Source: Balanoglossus misakiensis (Eukaryota; Hemichordata). Taken from it: a DNA stretch of 64,000 nt. Both the position numbers and the translations under genes were made by a program. Under the pieces are notes generated by a model. That model did not search any database and was not told the origin of the DNA. It worked only from the letters and a program-made list of their open reading frames with translations. The DNA lies in NCBI GenBank assembly GCA_040954595.2, contig CM082583.2:7750001-7814000 (forward strand). Reading direction: 5' to 3'. Positions 31,201-41,523 of this stretch are shown piece after piece. The stretch's first letter is position 1, and the number at the start of each line of letters is the position of its first letter.

Positions 31201-33305
31201 TTTCGACATTTACCACCACGTGGGCGTCCGCGCCGTGCGCGCGAGGAATAAGAATATAACAAGAAAATATATGTGTTTACAAAAGTGGCTACATGGTGCT
31301 CTTAATTGGTAGCGTGACTCGCGCATAGAAGTGACTCCATCGTCTCACTAGGAATCTTTTCACTTGATTTAGGCTTTCTTATTGCCATGTGGGACTTTTT
31401 AATTGGTGGAGGGCGACTCTCGCACGGGAATGACCGCAAGTTTATGTTTAATCGCTTCATGTAATATACGCGCTTTCACAAGAGATCGCAAACTTCCAGA
31501 CGACACATCTCAAACTTCGAGGTCACGAGACCACTTGAAAGCAAGCACACACCAAGATCTTATCCTCTCCCCTGGATTTCAATTAACCTAATCTAGTTCA
31601 TTTTAATAACTCGGCATCGAGGCAAACGGTATTTGGTGAATAACTTTGTATCCGGAATTACCACAGGGACTTGCATCAAAAAGTCGGGTTAATCATCTTT
31701 TTAAGCAAAATTGAATTATCTTTGCCAAATCAAATCTTCCGCAAAGTTGCTCATGTTAAACGTTTTGCGAGGAATCATCCTTAATTAATTGTGACAGATA
31801 AATTAAACGAAATAAACCCCGACGCACGAACTGTATAATCTAATTTCAAGTTGTACATAAGATCGGTTTATGAAACACTTAGTTAAATTCTTCAGATTGC
31901 CGAAGCCATGACATTCGGTATCTGTCTTATTCCGTGAATTAGAATGTTTTCTTCGTTTGGCATACTTATATTAATCTCGTTAGTGTTATAAATTTAGAAA
32001 TGCAGTGGCCAAAATTGGCGGGGGTGACAGAAATAACAGCCCTATGCGTATTAATACATATAGCATTTATGGACAACATCACATATAAGCGACCCAGTAA
32101 ATCATACAGTTGGAGTTTTGTGGGCATATACATTTTACGACCACCGCGACTTTATATACCATCCGCCCTGCTTTTAATAAATGGTGACAGAACGGTAACC
32201 TTCGAATTATTGGCTTCTAACAAGCAGAAATGAGCTTCGGCATTGCGGAGAAAGAAATCACTCTCGGCTAAATCGCCGCAGTTAAAAAAAGTTTACATTA
32301 TTAAAATTGAAACAAAAAAGACGTGAACGAGATCGGATTACCGTGTTTGCATTGGCAAATACGCGAATCGATAGTAAATCAAGAAATGTTTTGACATCTC
32401 GTCTGGCGTCAACGCCCGAATCCTATCAATGCGAGAACACGCGTTCGGTATCGTAAGGTATGCCGGGAAAAACGGACCCTGCGCAGCAGTAAACGCATGT
32501 GTGCCTGCGTACGAGAAAATACACCGTAATAAACCTTTTAACTGATGTACTACCAGGGTCGTAAACGGTTTATAAGAAAGCGTAAACCTGGCACCATTTC
32601 CAGGCTTTATGTACCAAGCATGCACATTGGCAGCATACATACATACATAGACTTTGTTGACGTGATATGGAGAGGCCGCCATTTTTTTCTATTCACACAA
32701 GCTGTCCCGAATGACCGAATGTATAGTACGAGCATTGGCATTGGGGAGACGGCAGTCGTGGTGATGTTATCGGGTGTTCTACCCTACACACTGCTTTCCG
32801 TTTGGCACAAAATTAAATCAACGCAAGCCATTGTATATTCGCGTGTGTCTGCAAAGCGAGAGTAGTACCGTGAACGAAGACGACTCTTCTCTCTTAAATA
32901 TCTTTTCAATCAGCGGGGAGAGTTCTAAAACATTATTGGTAGTCATCTCACCACCGTTGCCCATGGCATTAAAGTGCGCCCAATATGTCAGTTATCGTGC
33001 CAAGTGCATTGAACTACAACATAAATGACAAGCAATACTTTTTTCTAGTATTAGGGTCGATCTGGACTCGCCAGTATTTTGCTACAGAGCCAAGAACCAT
33101 CGCCGTTCCAATATTAGCTATTAAAATGAAATCAATCTAATAAATATTGTTTCGTGTAGGCCGCCGATATGTCATGTTTGGACTGCGCTGGAGCCAAGGC
33201 GGTGAAGTACGGCTACAGATTTTGCCATAAAGCGATACACCCCGAAAGGCACGGACTCGAACTCACAAATTCACCCTAATTCAGTCCCAAATCACACCTG
33301 TATAA

Positions 33306-33500
33306 ATGGACAAGGCGGCACCGGTACGCCGTCAAATGACGTCAGGAAGCGCCCCAAGGTTACCCACACAGTTCATCCATGCAGTGTTGACTCCGATCAA
33401 AGCACGATTTCATACCTACTTCAATAAATTTCACCAGAAACCTTGCGATCCTGCAAATTCCGCTCAGATCATAACACACACACGCGGAGAAAACTCGTAA
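33306..33500 (+). CDS. Low-confidence 64-codon ORF
   Basis: This small basic ORF has an ideal initiation context (A at -3, G at +4). It lies just after a TATAAA at 33301-33306 that overlaps the start codon, so that element cannot be its own promoter. No signal peptide, transmembrane segment or family motif is visible. It contains a perfect CRE octamer within the coding frame (33337-33344). It is more likely chance than gene. It is listed because of the start context and its somewhat higher GC content than the neighbours. Confidence 0.12.
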   Translation: MDKAAPVRRQMTSGSAPRLPTQFIHAVLTPIKARFHTYFNKFHQKPCDPANSAQIITHTRGENS

Positions 33501-33934
33501 ATTTGACTTATGGGAACTTGAAGTCGTTTAAACAATGTACCACCGATGTCAAGACTTGATCACACTTTATTGCCAATGAAGAACTGACCCCTCGCGTAAT
33601 CCCGTATTAAACCAAATCCGTAAAATTCAAATACGGCTTTCGCGAGAATCAAGACATATGGGCAGTTAGCTAAGTAGTGCTCACTAAGACTATTTCTGCG
33701 ACTGCAAAGATCAAAATGCCCTCACATCGCTCGGAAGCACTTTACATCACTGTGCATATATCTTACATCGTCGTTCGTGAGTATAGTTTCCTGGAACATT
33801 TACGTCTGATATTGGACTCCGTCTTACGTCTACGTGCACGTGAGAAGACAGCAGCTGCGACCATATCACGCCTCGCTCGATGTATTCACAATGCGCCTAT
33901 ATAGAGACACACGCAGACAGTTTTGGTGTATGAG

Positions 33935-34200
33935 GAGGAATCGTGGCCCTATAGTGGCCTTACCTCCTCGGTTGCAGTTACAGCCATTGCTTCAACACCG
34001 CAGCATCAAGGGTTCAATCCCAAGGCTTGCCATGTGGTGCTGTGTCCCTGAGCATGGCGCATTACTTCCCATGCTCCAACCCCGAAAACCGCCCTGGGAG
34101 TATTAGGTATAGCTTGGGCCTTGCTTTGTATAATGTAATTCGCACCTGTTCCGGTCACCATATCCTCTGCGTAGGATAAATCAGAATGAAATTACAGATA
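33935..34200 (+). mobile_element. Degenerate tRNA-derived SINE
   Basis: The left part resembles a pol III promoter. A box-A-like TGGCCCTATAGTGG lies at 33944-33957 and a near-perfect box B, GGTTCAATCCC, at 34011-34021, 54 nt further on. The body that follows (GCTGTGTCCCTGAGCATGG, CCCATGCTCCAACCCC, CCCTGGGAGTATTAGGTA) has the cadence I associate with metazoan tRNA-SINE bodies, in which box B is followed by a CTGTGTCC...GGCAC...CCCATGCTCC block. The 3' end is AT-rich and fades into a CATA-rich region. No target-site duplication was identified and boundaries are approximate. Its sequence suggests an old, decayed copy. Confidence 0.55.
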
Positions 34201-34611
34201 TACATATGTACACATAATCACACACACATGCGTACGTACATACATGATACTTTTGAGTTACATTTAATGCTCATACAATATCATGTCAGGCTGACTCTGA
34301 CCAAACTGATACAGACATTGTGTGAATACCTCCATTAATTGTAGGATAAAGGCTTTGTCACGTTTTGAAGTGACATCGCCATTGACCTGTAATGCCAGTC
34401 TTCATCGATTGATGATGAGTTAAACATTAGCCATTCACTATATTCACACGTGATGTTTCGCTCACCAAAGACATGATTGACATCCGTAATTACGTCACAC
34501 GTGGGGTTACCATGGCGATACCGCTATCTGTAATGCTCTTTTATATCGATTTTTAACTGTAAGGTGCATCCAATCACCAGGGTGGCGTAGAAATTTCCAT
34601 GCCATATTGGA

Positions 34612-34750
34612 ATACATACACACACATACATAGTACATACATACATAGTACATACAATGATGTAACATACATACATACATACATACATACAGACAGACAG
34701 ACAGACAGACAGACAGACGCACGCACGCACGCACGCACGCAGACCGACAG
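34612..34750 (+). repeat. Compound CATA-ACAG-CGCA microsatellite
   Basis: Blocks of CATA units (34612-34690) pass into ACAG units (34690-34718) and then CGCA units (34718-34740). All overlapping open frames are repeat translations. Confidence 0.95.
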
Positions 34751-35352
34751 GTAAACAGGTATGGCCCGTAACGTCATTAACGTCATTCTAGAAAACATCG
34801 AAGGGATCCTCATGCCAGATAATTTTAAAAGTTACCTTTAAATCGACCTGTAATCGATTGGGAAACCCGAGCCGTAGGATAGAGAAATGGCCCCTGCTAT
34901 GAAATGACCTTCATGTATACATACAGCATCAGTCGATGCAAATAGACTGTTTCTTGCATGGAAACCTGAATTGTTTTGTTGGACACGGCCCAACTGTCGA
35001 TTTCCCTGTTTTGCTGTTCGCGGTGAACTGCATGCCGCTATCATCATTGTCCCTGTAATGCAGTTGAACGCTTCATATAGGCCTACACACTCTAGGAGTC
35101 GATGAATTCAGAGATTGCGCACGGCCATGTCGTTGCCGGGGCTGTGGATGCAGATATTGACATAAAGCTTATTACTGATATGTGCTGCGAAGTTTTCACC
35201 ACTGTGCGGCGACTTTGTGTTATCGGGTGAATACGTCATAGAAAACGTACGTTTGTATTGTCAGCTGTTTACACCTTACCTTACGCAGGGCTTTTTTCTC
35301 TCTGTCGGCGTATATGCACAGGTACGTGTACAGTACGTACAAAGAAGCCCAG

Positions 35353-35534
35353 AACATACATACATAGGCCCTACATACATACATACATACATACACACAT
35401 ACATACATACATACATACATACATACATACATACATACATACATACATACATACATACATACATACATACATACATACATACATACATACATACATACAT
35501 ACATACATACATACATACATACATACATACATAC
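35353..35534 (+). repeat. (CATA)n array
   Basis: About 45 CATA tetranucleotides, interrupted near 35367 and 35394, with a long pure section from about 35399 to 35534. The YIHT and YVCM open frames across it are artefacts. It lies about 0.5 kb upstream of the GPCR core promoter. Confidence 0.95.
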
Positions 35535-35956
35535 TTAAATGTGAAAAGTAAATAATACAAATAATTCTTTGATGATCGCGTATCACACGCCTTTAATTTC
35601 ACACGGCACTTGTTATCAGTATTTTCGAATTTTGTATATGAATGCGATACTGATCGTATATGCATATATGCATTTTGCATATATTACGTGCTTCAACCAG
35701 CGCTCTGGATGAAGCAGCGTATCCCGGCGTGCCGTTCGGTTTTGGCGGATGACAGTCGCACGCCACACGTGTGCTGGGCTCAGTTCAGTGCTGGCTCTGA
35801 TGCTCGTTGCAGCGACGTTGGACAAATGGGAGTTAACGGATAGGTGCAACACCGGCGGGCATGTGTTAATGAGAGTTGAAAAGCTGTTAATTTAATGAGG
35901 CGGTATCAGATGCAGGAATGTCAAAAGTGACAAGACAGCGGAGTCGAGTGACTGTA

Positions 35957-36032
35957 CCAATTTGACGACGCGATGGCTCAATTGTTCCGCTCCTGTGATA
36001 TATAAAGGCTCCGGTGCGTGTTGGAATCATTC
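35957..36032 (+). promoter_or_regulatory. Core promoter of the GPCR gene (CCAAT, TATA, Inr)
   Basis: TATATAAAG at 35999-36007 is followed 30 bp later by an initiator-like TCATTC, with the predicted +1 at A36029. A CCAAT box at 35957-35961 lies at -72. The spacing is textbook for a TATA-driven pol II promoter pointing into the GPCR ORF. The +1 would give a leader of about 170 nt if unspliced. No DPE was seen at +28. The transcription start is inferred from motifs only. Confidence 0.6.
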
Positions 36033-36063
36033 GTAGTCGCCAGCCGATCTTCCCTCGGCGTTC

Positions 36064-36135
36064 ATGATTCGCTGACACACCGCTGACAGCCGGAATTCTG
36101 CGTCGTGTGTTTTCATGCGATCATCTATAATGTAA
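36064..36135 (+). promoter_or_regulatory. Three short upstream ORFs in the GPCR leader
   Basis: Between the predicted start site and the GPCR ATG there are three upstream ATGs. One begins a 3-codon ORF at 36064-36075 and another a 6-codon ORF at 36115-36135. The third is a bare start-stop ATGTAA at 36130-36135, nested at the end of the second. A donor-like GTAAGT begins at 36132 inside the start-stop element, so splicing there would remove its stop. Such elements often lower translation of the main ORF. Whether they act here is inference. Confidence 0.45.
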
Positions 36136-36199
36136 GTAAACCCATATATTGATTCAGATACTATTACAGTGAGTGGTTGCAGAACAAATACAATTCACT

Positions 36200-37285
36200 A
36201 TGCCGATCAACGTCACCTACTTTTTGGATGACGACTACTTTGATCCAAATGATACAATATCGGTGCCGCCAAACTTGACGCAGGCGACAGGTAGTTCAGG
36301 CTTGCTTCCGCCTTGGATTCGGACGGTGGCTCTTCCAGCGTTCTTTGGGCTGGTGTGTTTGACCGGAGTGATCGGGAACAGCCTGGCCATATGCGTCTTT
36401 CTGCGTTTCTCCAACACGAAGAAAGTGCCAAACGTGTACATTCTGAATTTGGCTTCGGCGGATCTGCTGTTCATGGTCGGCATTCCGTTCCTGACCTATC
36501 AATATGCCGCCGAAGAGTGGATTTTCGGGGATCTAATGTGTAAGATAGTCATGGCAATCGACGGCATGAACATGTACACGGGCATATTCACGCTGACGGC
36601 GATGAGCGTAGACCGTTACCTGGCAATAGTGCATGCCGTCTGGTCCATGCGTCACAGAACACTGCAATCAGCGAGAGCCGCCTGTGTGTTATTGTGGGTC
36701 TTCGCGACTCTGGTAACGCTTCCCCTGTGGATTTACTCTCAAACGCGCACCCATCGCGGTCAGCTGCGCTGCGACGTGGCTTGGCCAGAGAAAAACGTAC
36801 CCATGGAAGAGATTTTCATCCTGTACAGTTTTATACTCAGCTTCGTTCTTCCCCTAGTCATCATTTCAGCCTGTTACATCGCCATCATGGCTTCCTTGGC
36901 CAAGGGGTCGAGGGCGCAGAAGAAGCGCAAGAAATCCGGGAAGCTGGGACGCGTGGGTGTCATGGTGCTCCTGGCCGTGGCTCTGTTCGTGGTGTGCTGG
37001 CTGCCCTTCTGGACGGTGCAGCTGCACATGCTGATACAAAAGGATAAACCGCCGACTCGTGCCCTAGCAATCGCGTATTACACGTCACTGTGCATGGGTT
37101 ATGCAAACAGCTGTCTGAACCCCGTGGTGTACAGCTTCTCGCGGCGAAACTTTCGACAGGATCTCACCCTCACCTTCTGCGGGCACCGGGGGGCAGACCT
37201 GCGATGCAACGGCGACAAGAAGAACTCGACGCTGTACTCGCACGACAAGCTGGACCGGACAGTGGAGAATTCGAATGACCTGTAA
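36200..37285 (+). CDS. Class A GPCR, somatostatin/opioid/allatostatin-C receptor-like
   Basis: This 361-aa seven-helix receptor is encoded in one exon. The longer frame from 36173 starts with GTG directly after an in-frame TGA, so the ATG at 36200 (A at -3) is the start. Residues here count from that ATG. N-glycosylation sequons lie at N4, N17 and N25. GN (N60) is in helix 1 and the LASAD motif (D88) in helix 2. C114 and C191 are the expected disulfide pair. D121 in helix 3 sits where somatostatin and opioid receptors have their ligand-anchoring Asp. DRY is at 138-140, CWLP at 266-269 and YANSCLNPVVY at 301-311, close to the somatostatin receptor signature YANSCANPILY. The third intracellular loop is short and basic, and C327 may be palmitoylated. 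Family knowledge suggests a peptide ligand and Gi/o coupling. The exact ligand cannot be read from sequence. It is the only confident coding gene here. Confidence 0.93.
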   Translation: MPINVTYFLDDDYFDPNDTISVPPNLTQATGSSGLLPPWIRTVALPAFFGLVCLTGVIGNSLAICVFLRFSNTKKVPNVYILNLASADLLFMVGIPFLTYQYAAEEWIFGDLMCKIVMAIDGMNMYTGIFTLTAMSVDRYLAIVHAVWSMRHRTLQSARAACVLLWVFATLVTLPLWIYSQTRTHRGQLRCDVAWPEKNVPMEEIFILYSFILSFVLPLVIISACYIAIMASLAKGSRAQKKRKKSGKLGRVGVMVLLAVALFVVCWLPFWTVQLHMLIQKDKPPTRALAIAYYTSLCMGYANSCLNPVVYSFSRRNFRQDLTLTFCGHRGADLRCNGDKKNSTLYSHDKLDRTVENSNDL

Positions 37286-37853
37286 TAACACCCATTTGCA
37301 ATTCTACACACTATTATCATCATTCTGCACAATGCTCGGAGATTTTTTGCCGCGAAATATCCCCGTGTGTTTAACAAACAGAAATGCCAGATTATACGTC
37401 TTTATACATTTTCCATAAATGTAACTCAAATAATGAACTCCTTTAAGGATCAAAGAATTGGAAAGGGGTTTGGTTTTTCGAAACGTCATTTAGACTTCAA
37501 ATAACCTTTTCATTGTAAAAATGCTTATACTATAGAACCCATGCAGAACTCCTCCACAACCTGTTATACTACGTGTATTTATGATAAGAATGTATGATGT
37601 CTCAGTGATAATGCATGTTTAGTTTTGGTGTAATCCCCGGAAATCTTAGTCATTTTTTCTCAGTTATAATTAAGACTAGCTGTATTAGTCCACAGAATGT
37701 TAATTTTTTATTGCGCGTCGCAACGGGGAGATCGGGCGAGTTGTGACGCTTGGGCTTCTATGCTATTAAAAATTCATACTGTCGTTAGGGCAGCGTTGCG
37801 CTGTATATTGGAAGCAATAAAAATCGCCGCAAAAGATGGAATGGCGTGTCTGT
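37286..37853 (+). terminator. Predicted 3' UTR and poly(A) signal of the GPCR
   Basis: AATAAA at 37816-37821 is followed about 20 nt later by the GT-rich stretch GGCGTGTCTGTGTTCGC, a plausible downstream element. A weaker ATTAAA occurs near 37766. Cleavage around 37835-37845 would give a 3' UTR of roughly 550 nt. This is motif-based only. Confidence 0.45.
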
Positions 37854-40800
37854 GTTCGCAGCATATTGTTCAGGTTTAAGTATAGGAAGCAATCATGGAA
37901 GCGGTTGACGCCGTGCGGGCTTCAGTCGAGAGAAGTTAAAAATCAGATCTGTTTAGGATTAATGCGCTTCAATACTCAACGCAAAGCCATAGTCGTTGCC
38001 CTTGGCGCGCAATATAAAGAACAGGTGCACTCGTACTTTGCATCTGACTATTGAACGCAGCTTCCAAGGAGTGTGAACACATGACATTTGGGCTCGTGGT
38101 TAGTGGCTGTCCCATTTACTCGACTTGAGACACGCGCGTTGCATGATCGATTAAAATTCCGAATCAGATAACTTCCCTGATCCCAGTGATACGCCACAGG
38201 GAAAAAAATATGAATGCGCACGCTGTAGTGAGATCCAGATGCCAGGAATGTATTTATTCAGACAGTTAGGACTCATTCAATACTATCTGTCGGGTGGCTC
38301 GGAGCCGCGCGCACAGGTTTCGTCGGCGACTCCGCTGTGCGGCTGGACCGGGAAAGGATGACGTGGAGTGAGCTCGTTTGTCTGAGATAATACTTAGAAG
38401 TCAATCGTGTACATTGGCCATTTCCATCAGAGCGATCTCAATGATTGTTCTGAATTCAATGCAGACTAATAGGCTATATTCCATTAATAACCCAAATGTA
38501 CTTGCAGTAATGATTTCTGGAAAAAGATACTTTGCCACAAGTTCGTAACATCCAATTCACGTGCGTGTAGAGGGAGACATACACACACTCAACATAGTCT
38601 AAGTTACAAAGCTGTAAATTAACCGAATAGCTGTATATCGTCAGACCTACACTGTGTCGTGCGTGTCGAAATGTTTTGAGTTTTTTCTGGTTTACAGCAT
38701 GTTCAACACACCCTTGCATTCTTTGTCATTGCCGTCATTTTTTCTCGCAGATTTATCTCTTTCCCCTGATGCAAACAGTAAATAGTCTTCATTTATCTTT
38801 ACGTCACACACACGAAGCCTGTACACTGATTCCGCAAGCTGTGTATAGAAGGCTGTTTCCTGCAGAAATCGATAGAGGAAAAAAATGGGATATATACCAC
38901 AGTTGTGCGCATGCGAGGAAGTTGTAATGAACACGTCGATTGTCGGCCCGTGCCGCGGGCAACATCTCTCCTCTGTTCCGCCTTTGATCGGAATTCAAAC
39001 TCGTTACAAAATGCGTATCGGCCTGGAAAGTGCCGAGAAAATGACAAAGATCGCTAATTTAACTTAGATTGTACCCCGGAGCAGCTATCGACGAAATTGA
39101 ATATATTGCATTTGTTTTTGTGACGCGGGTTAATCGTATCGTGTGTTCAAGACATAAAACACCATGGGGACCCACGGTTACAGTTTCCCGGCCAACAAGG
39201 ATTGTTCATTTAAATTCATGGCAAAGATGTCGATGGGTGATGAACATGTGTTGTTTTCTGGAATTGAAATATACTTGGAAAGGCCTGTGAGAGAGCTTTC
39301 AACGGTTCTCACAAGGGACTGTCTCGCTCAATTTGCCATTCAAAGGCTCCCTCAAATAACCAGTTCGGAGATTTTTTTGTGTGTGCTATACATTCAGTAT
39401 TGAACGGCTAGAGAATTGATGTCTTAATTCAGACGTTGATTTCCAGACAGTTTCAGTCTGACTAAGCTTCCCTGTGATGGCTGTGGCGATGTTTTAAGTT
39501 GAGCTGTCTGTTGCCTCGGTCTCAAATGACCAGTACCAGTCGGTGACGGAGCCTGGTCGGTTGATATTTTTTTAATGAGAAGAGTTTTCTTCACTTCTTG
39601 GGTTAACCAGTGTTGTGGCATATTTGTTAAAAAACAGTTTGGGGGCAGGGCAGTTATCAACGGTCGTATGGTAGCATAAGAATAATGCACGTGATATTCA
39701 AAGTGGAAATATTACAAAAAGAGCTACTAATTGCTTTTCATTATTTACGTTGATAAAATTTTCACTGTGAATGAATGCCTGGTCAGATAGCCGCGTGATT
39801 CAATTAATAACTGTTTAAAGTATGCGATGTAGGTTGTCAATCATTCATTTACAGTTACGTGTATATGAAATCTGAATTGAACTAACAGTCGGGGATCAGT
39901 GCCACGCGAGGCAAATATATACCCATTAGCAGGTCAAAAACTAACAAGTCAAAACATGATCACACTTAATCTCAATATTTCTAATAGTATTGTCGATGGT
40001 TAGGGCCGTGCGTCACAACGTCCTATCCTTCAGGTTCTTTCACCGAAAAAATCATGGTGTAAGCCTATTTGATTTGTGATAATTCTATCAACATAACAAC
40101 AACAACAACAACAATAATAATTAGTAATAATAAATCGCCTCGTTTAATTTTGTCACAGCTTTTCCTCATTTTCAAGAGTCATTTGCAATCGGAAATCGAA
40201 AATTGGAATCATGGGAAACATTCGAGCAAATGATGCATTATGCAGTGTGCGGTGCTGTTTTTTGCGGTGTGAGTGGAAAGCCATGTTCGCCTCGGGTAGC
40301 CTTATCTATTTTTCCTGAATTTTGTGTAGATTAGAAAGAAAGGTAAAAATAAGACGCGTGCTATTTTCAGGGTGTGCAAGAGTCGATTTGTGTAAACACT
40401 CTCAGCCAGGCTAAACGCAGAAAAGTACAATCGCACTTCCCCCGGGCGCATGTCTGTGAAATTGTGTTTTCATTTGAAGTGAATTTAGGGAATGATCACC
40501 CCTGTTTCTGACATACACAAGCTGCGACTGTGATTGGAGCGATCAATATTTCGGGACGGGTGGCCACGGTTCAATATGCTTCGTTCATCGTTTTTTGTCT
40601 CTACGGGAAAAGCAGAGAATGGGTTCGTCCCCGTTCTTTTTGCCGCTGAACAGCTCTTCAATTAATCTCTTCCGCCCCCAGATACACAAGGCCAAGTGCA
40701 GGACACGTTGTTGACAGACTTGAAGCAAAACAGAAACAGTTGCATCTGACCCGCCATATTGTTCGCAGATGTGCGCATGCTTAGTGTAATGACTTGCTGT

Positions 40801-41475
40801 CACAGCCGTCTGTTTTGACAAGACCGCCATCGTGTGTGGCAGCAATTTCTACCGTTCCACGAGAAAATATGTAGAATTGATACATTGTTGCCACATAAGG
40901 AAACGTCATCTTCTGCGTCGCCGCAAATTAGAATCCCCCCTATCCCTATCGCGTGCGCGAGGAAGGGGAAGCATAGGTATTGCTAGTATTCCAAAGGAAT
41001 GCGAAATGATCATGCACGCGAAAGAAGTGTATATTTGGATAAACCTGAAAGATCGCTGCGTATTGCATTGGAACTTTGCCAAACTGTGCATGTCAGTTCT
41101 TGCTGATACGCCAGCCAATTGTGTTAACTACGGACATGCTTACAACTGAGATCCATGTCGCCATTTGCACTGAAAAGAATGACAGGAACTCGCAAGACGC
41201 AGCATACCTACGTACCACATAACCCGCGTACTTTGGCGAATTCCGGTGACAGTTGACCGCTACCCGCGATTTTTCGCCCATCGTTCTCCATCTGAAAAAC
41301 AAATATGAGAGAAAACAAGGTGTTCCCATGCTACTTGTTCAGTTAGGGGGTCTTAAATATGGTGGAAAATGCCGAGTCAGCACTTTTCTCGCGTTGCACA
41401 TTCGTTGTTTAGCAAAGTTGGACAGACAGACAGACAGACATGTATGTATGACATATAGCCAGAGGTGATGGGTGC
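37854..41475. other. Gene-poor stretch
   Basis: No recognisable gene. A short (AAC)n(AAT)n tract lies at 40095-40122 and a CAGA tract at 41421-41440. Open frames up to 105 codons (40832-41149) carry no family motif. Confidence 0.5.
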
Positions 41476-41523
41476 AGTGAATTCTGTCATTTAATGACAG
41501 CATTAATGACAGAATTATTCACT
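41476..41523. repeat. 48-bp near-perfect inverted repeat
   Basis: The arm AGTGAATTCTGTCATTTAATG (41476-41496) pairs with 41501-41523 around the 4-nt loop ACAG. The only defects are one extra T in the left arm and a two-base TA insertion in the right arm. It is too short to be a usual MITE and no flanking duplication is evident. It could be cruciform-forming, a small foldback element, or a regulatory dyad. Confidence 0.75.

Larger units (their letters stand above)
23956..33934. other. Gene-poor stretch with homopolymer tracts
   Basis: No confident gene. A C13-A12 tract lies at 27711-27735 and a C13 run at 28039-28051. A minus-strand frame of 102 codons without an ATG (25747-26055) and a minus-strand 114-codon frame beginning ATGGCGGCC (32338-32682) are the longest open frames. 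Neither has recognisable motifs. Perfect CRE octamers TGACGTCA occur at 29989-29996 and 33337-33344, about 6.0 and 2.7 kb upstream of the GPCR start site. Confidence 0.5.

Noticed and set aside
32338-32682. 114-codon minus-strand ORF starting ATGGCGGCC
   Set aside because: Good start context, but it reads through a CATA microsatellite patch, has no domain and no splice or poly(A) support.
35217-35680. YIHT and YVCM repeat ORFs of up to 134 codons
   Set aside because: Translations of the (CATA)n array on both strands.
36173-36199. Nine extra N-terminal residues of the GPCR from a GTG start
   Set aside because: GTG is not a normal animal start and a TGA lies directly before it. The ATG at 36200 has A at -3.
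36213-37377. Other-frame ORFs across the GPCR
   Set aside because: Shadows of the GC-rich receptor exon. None has independent motifs.
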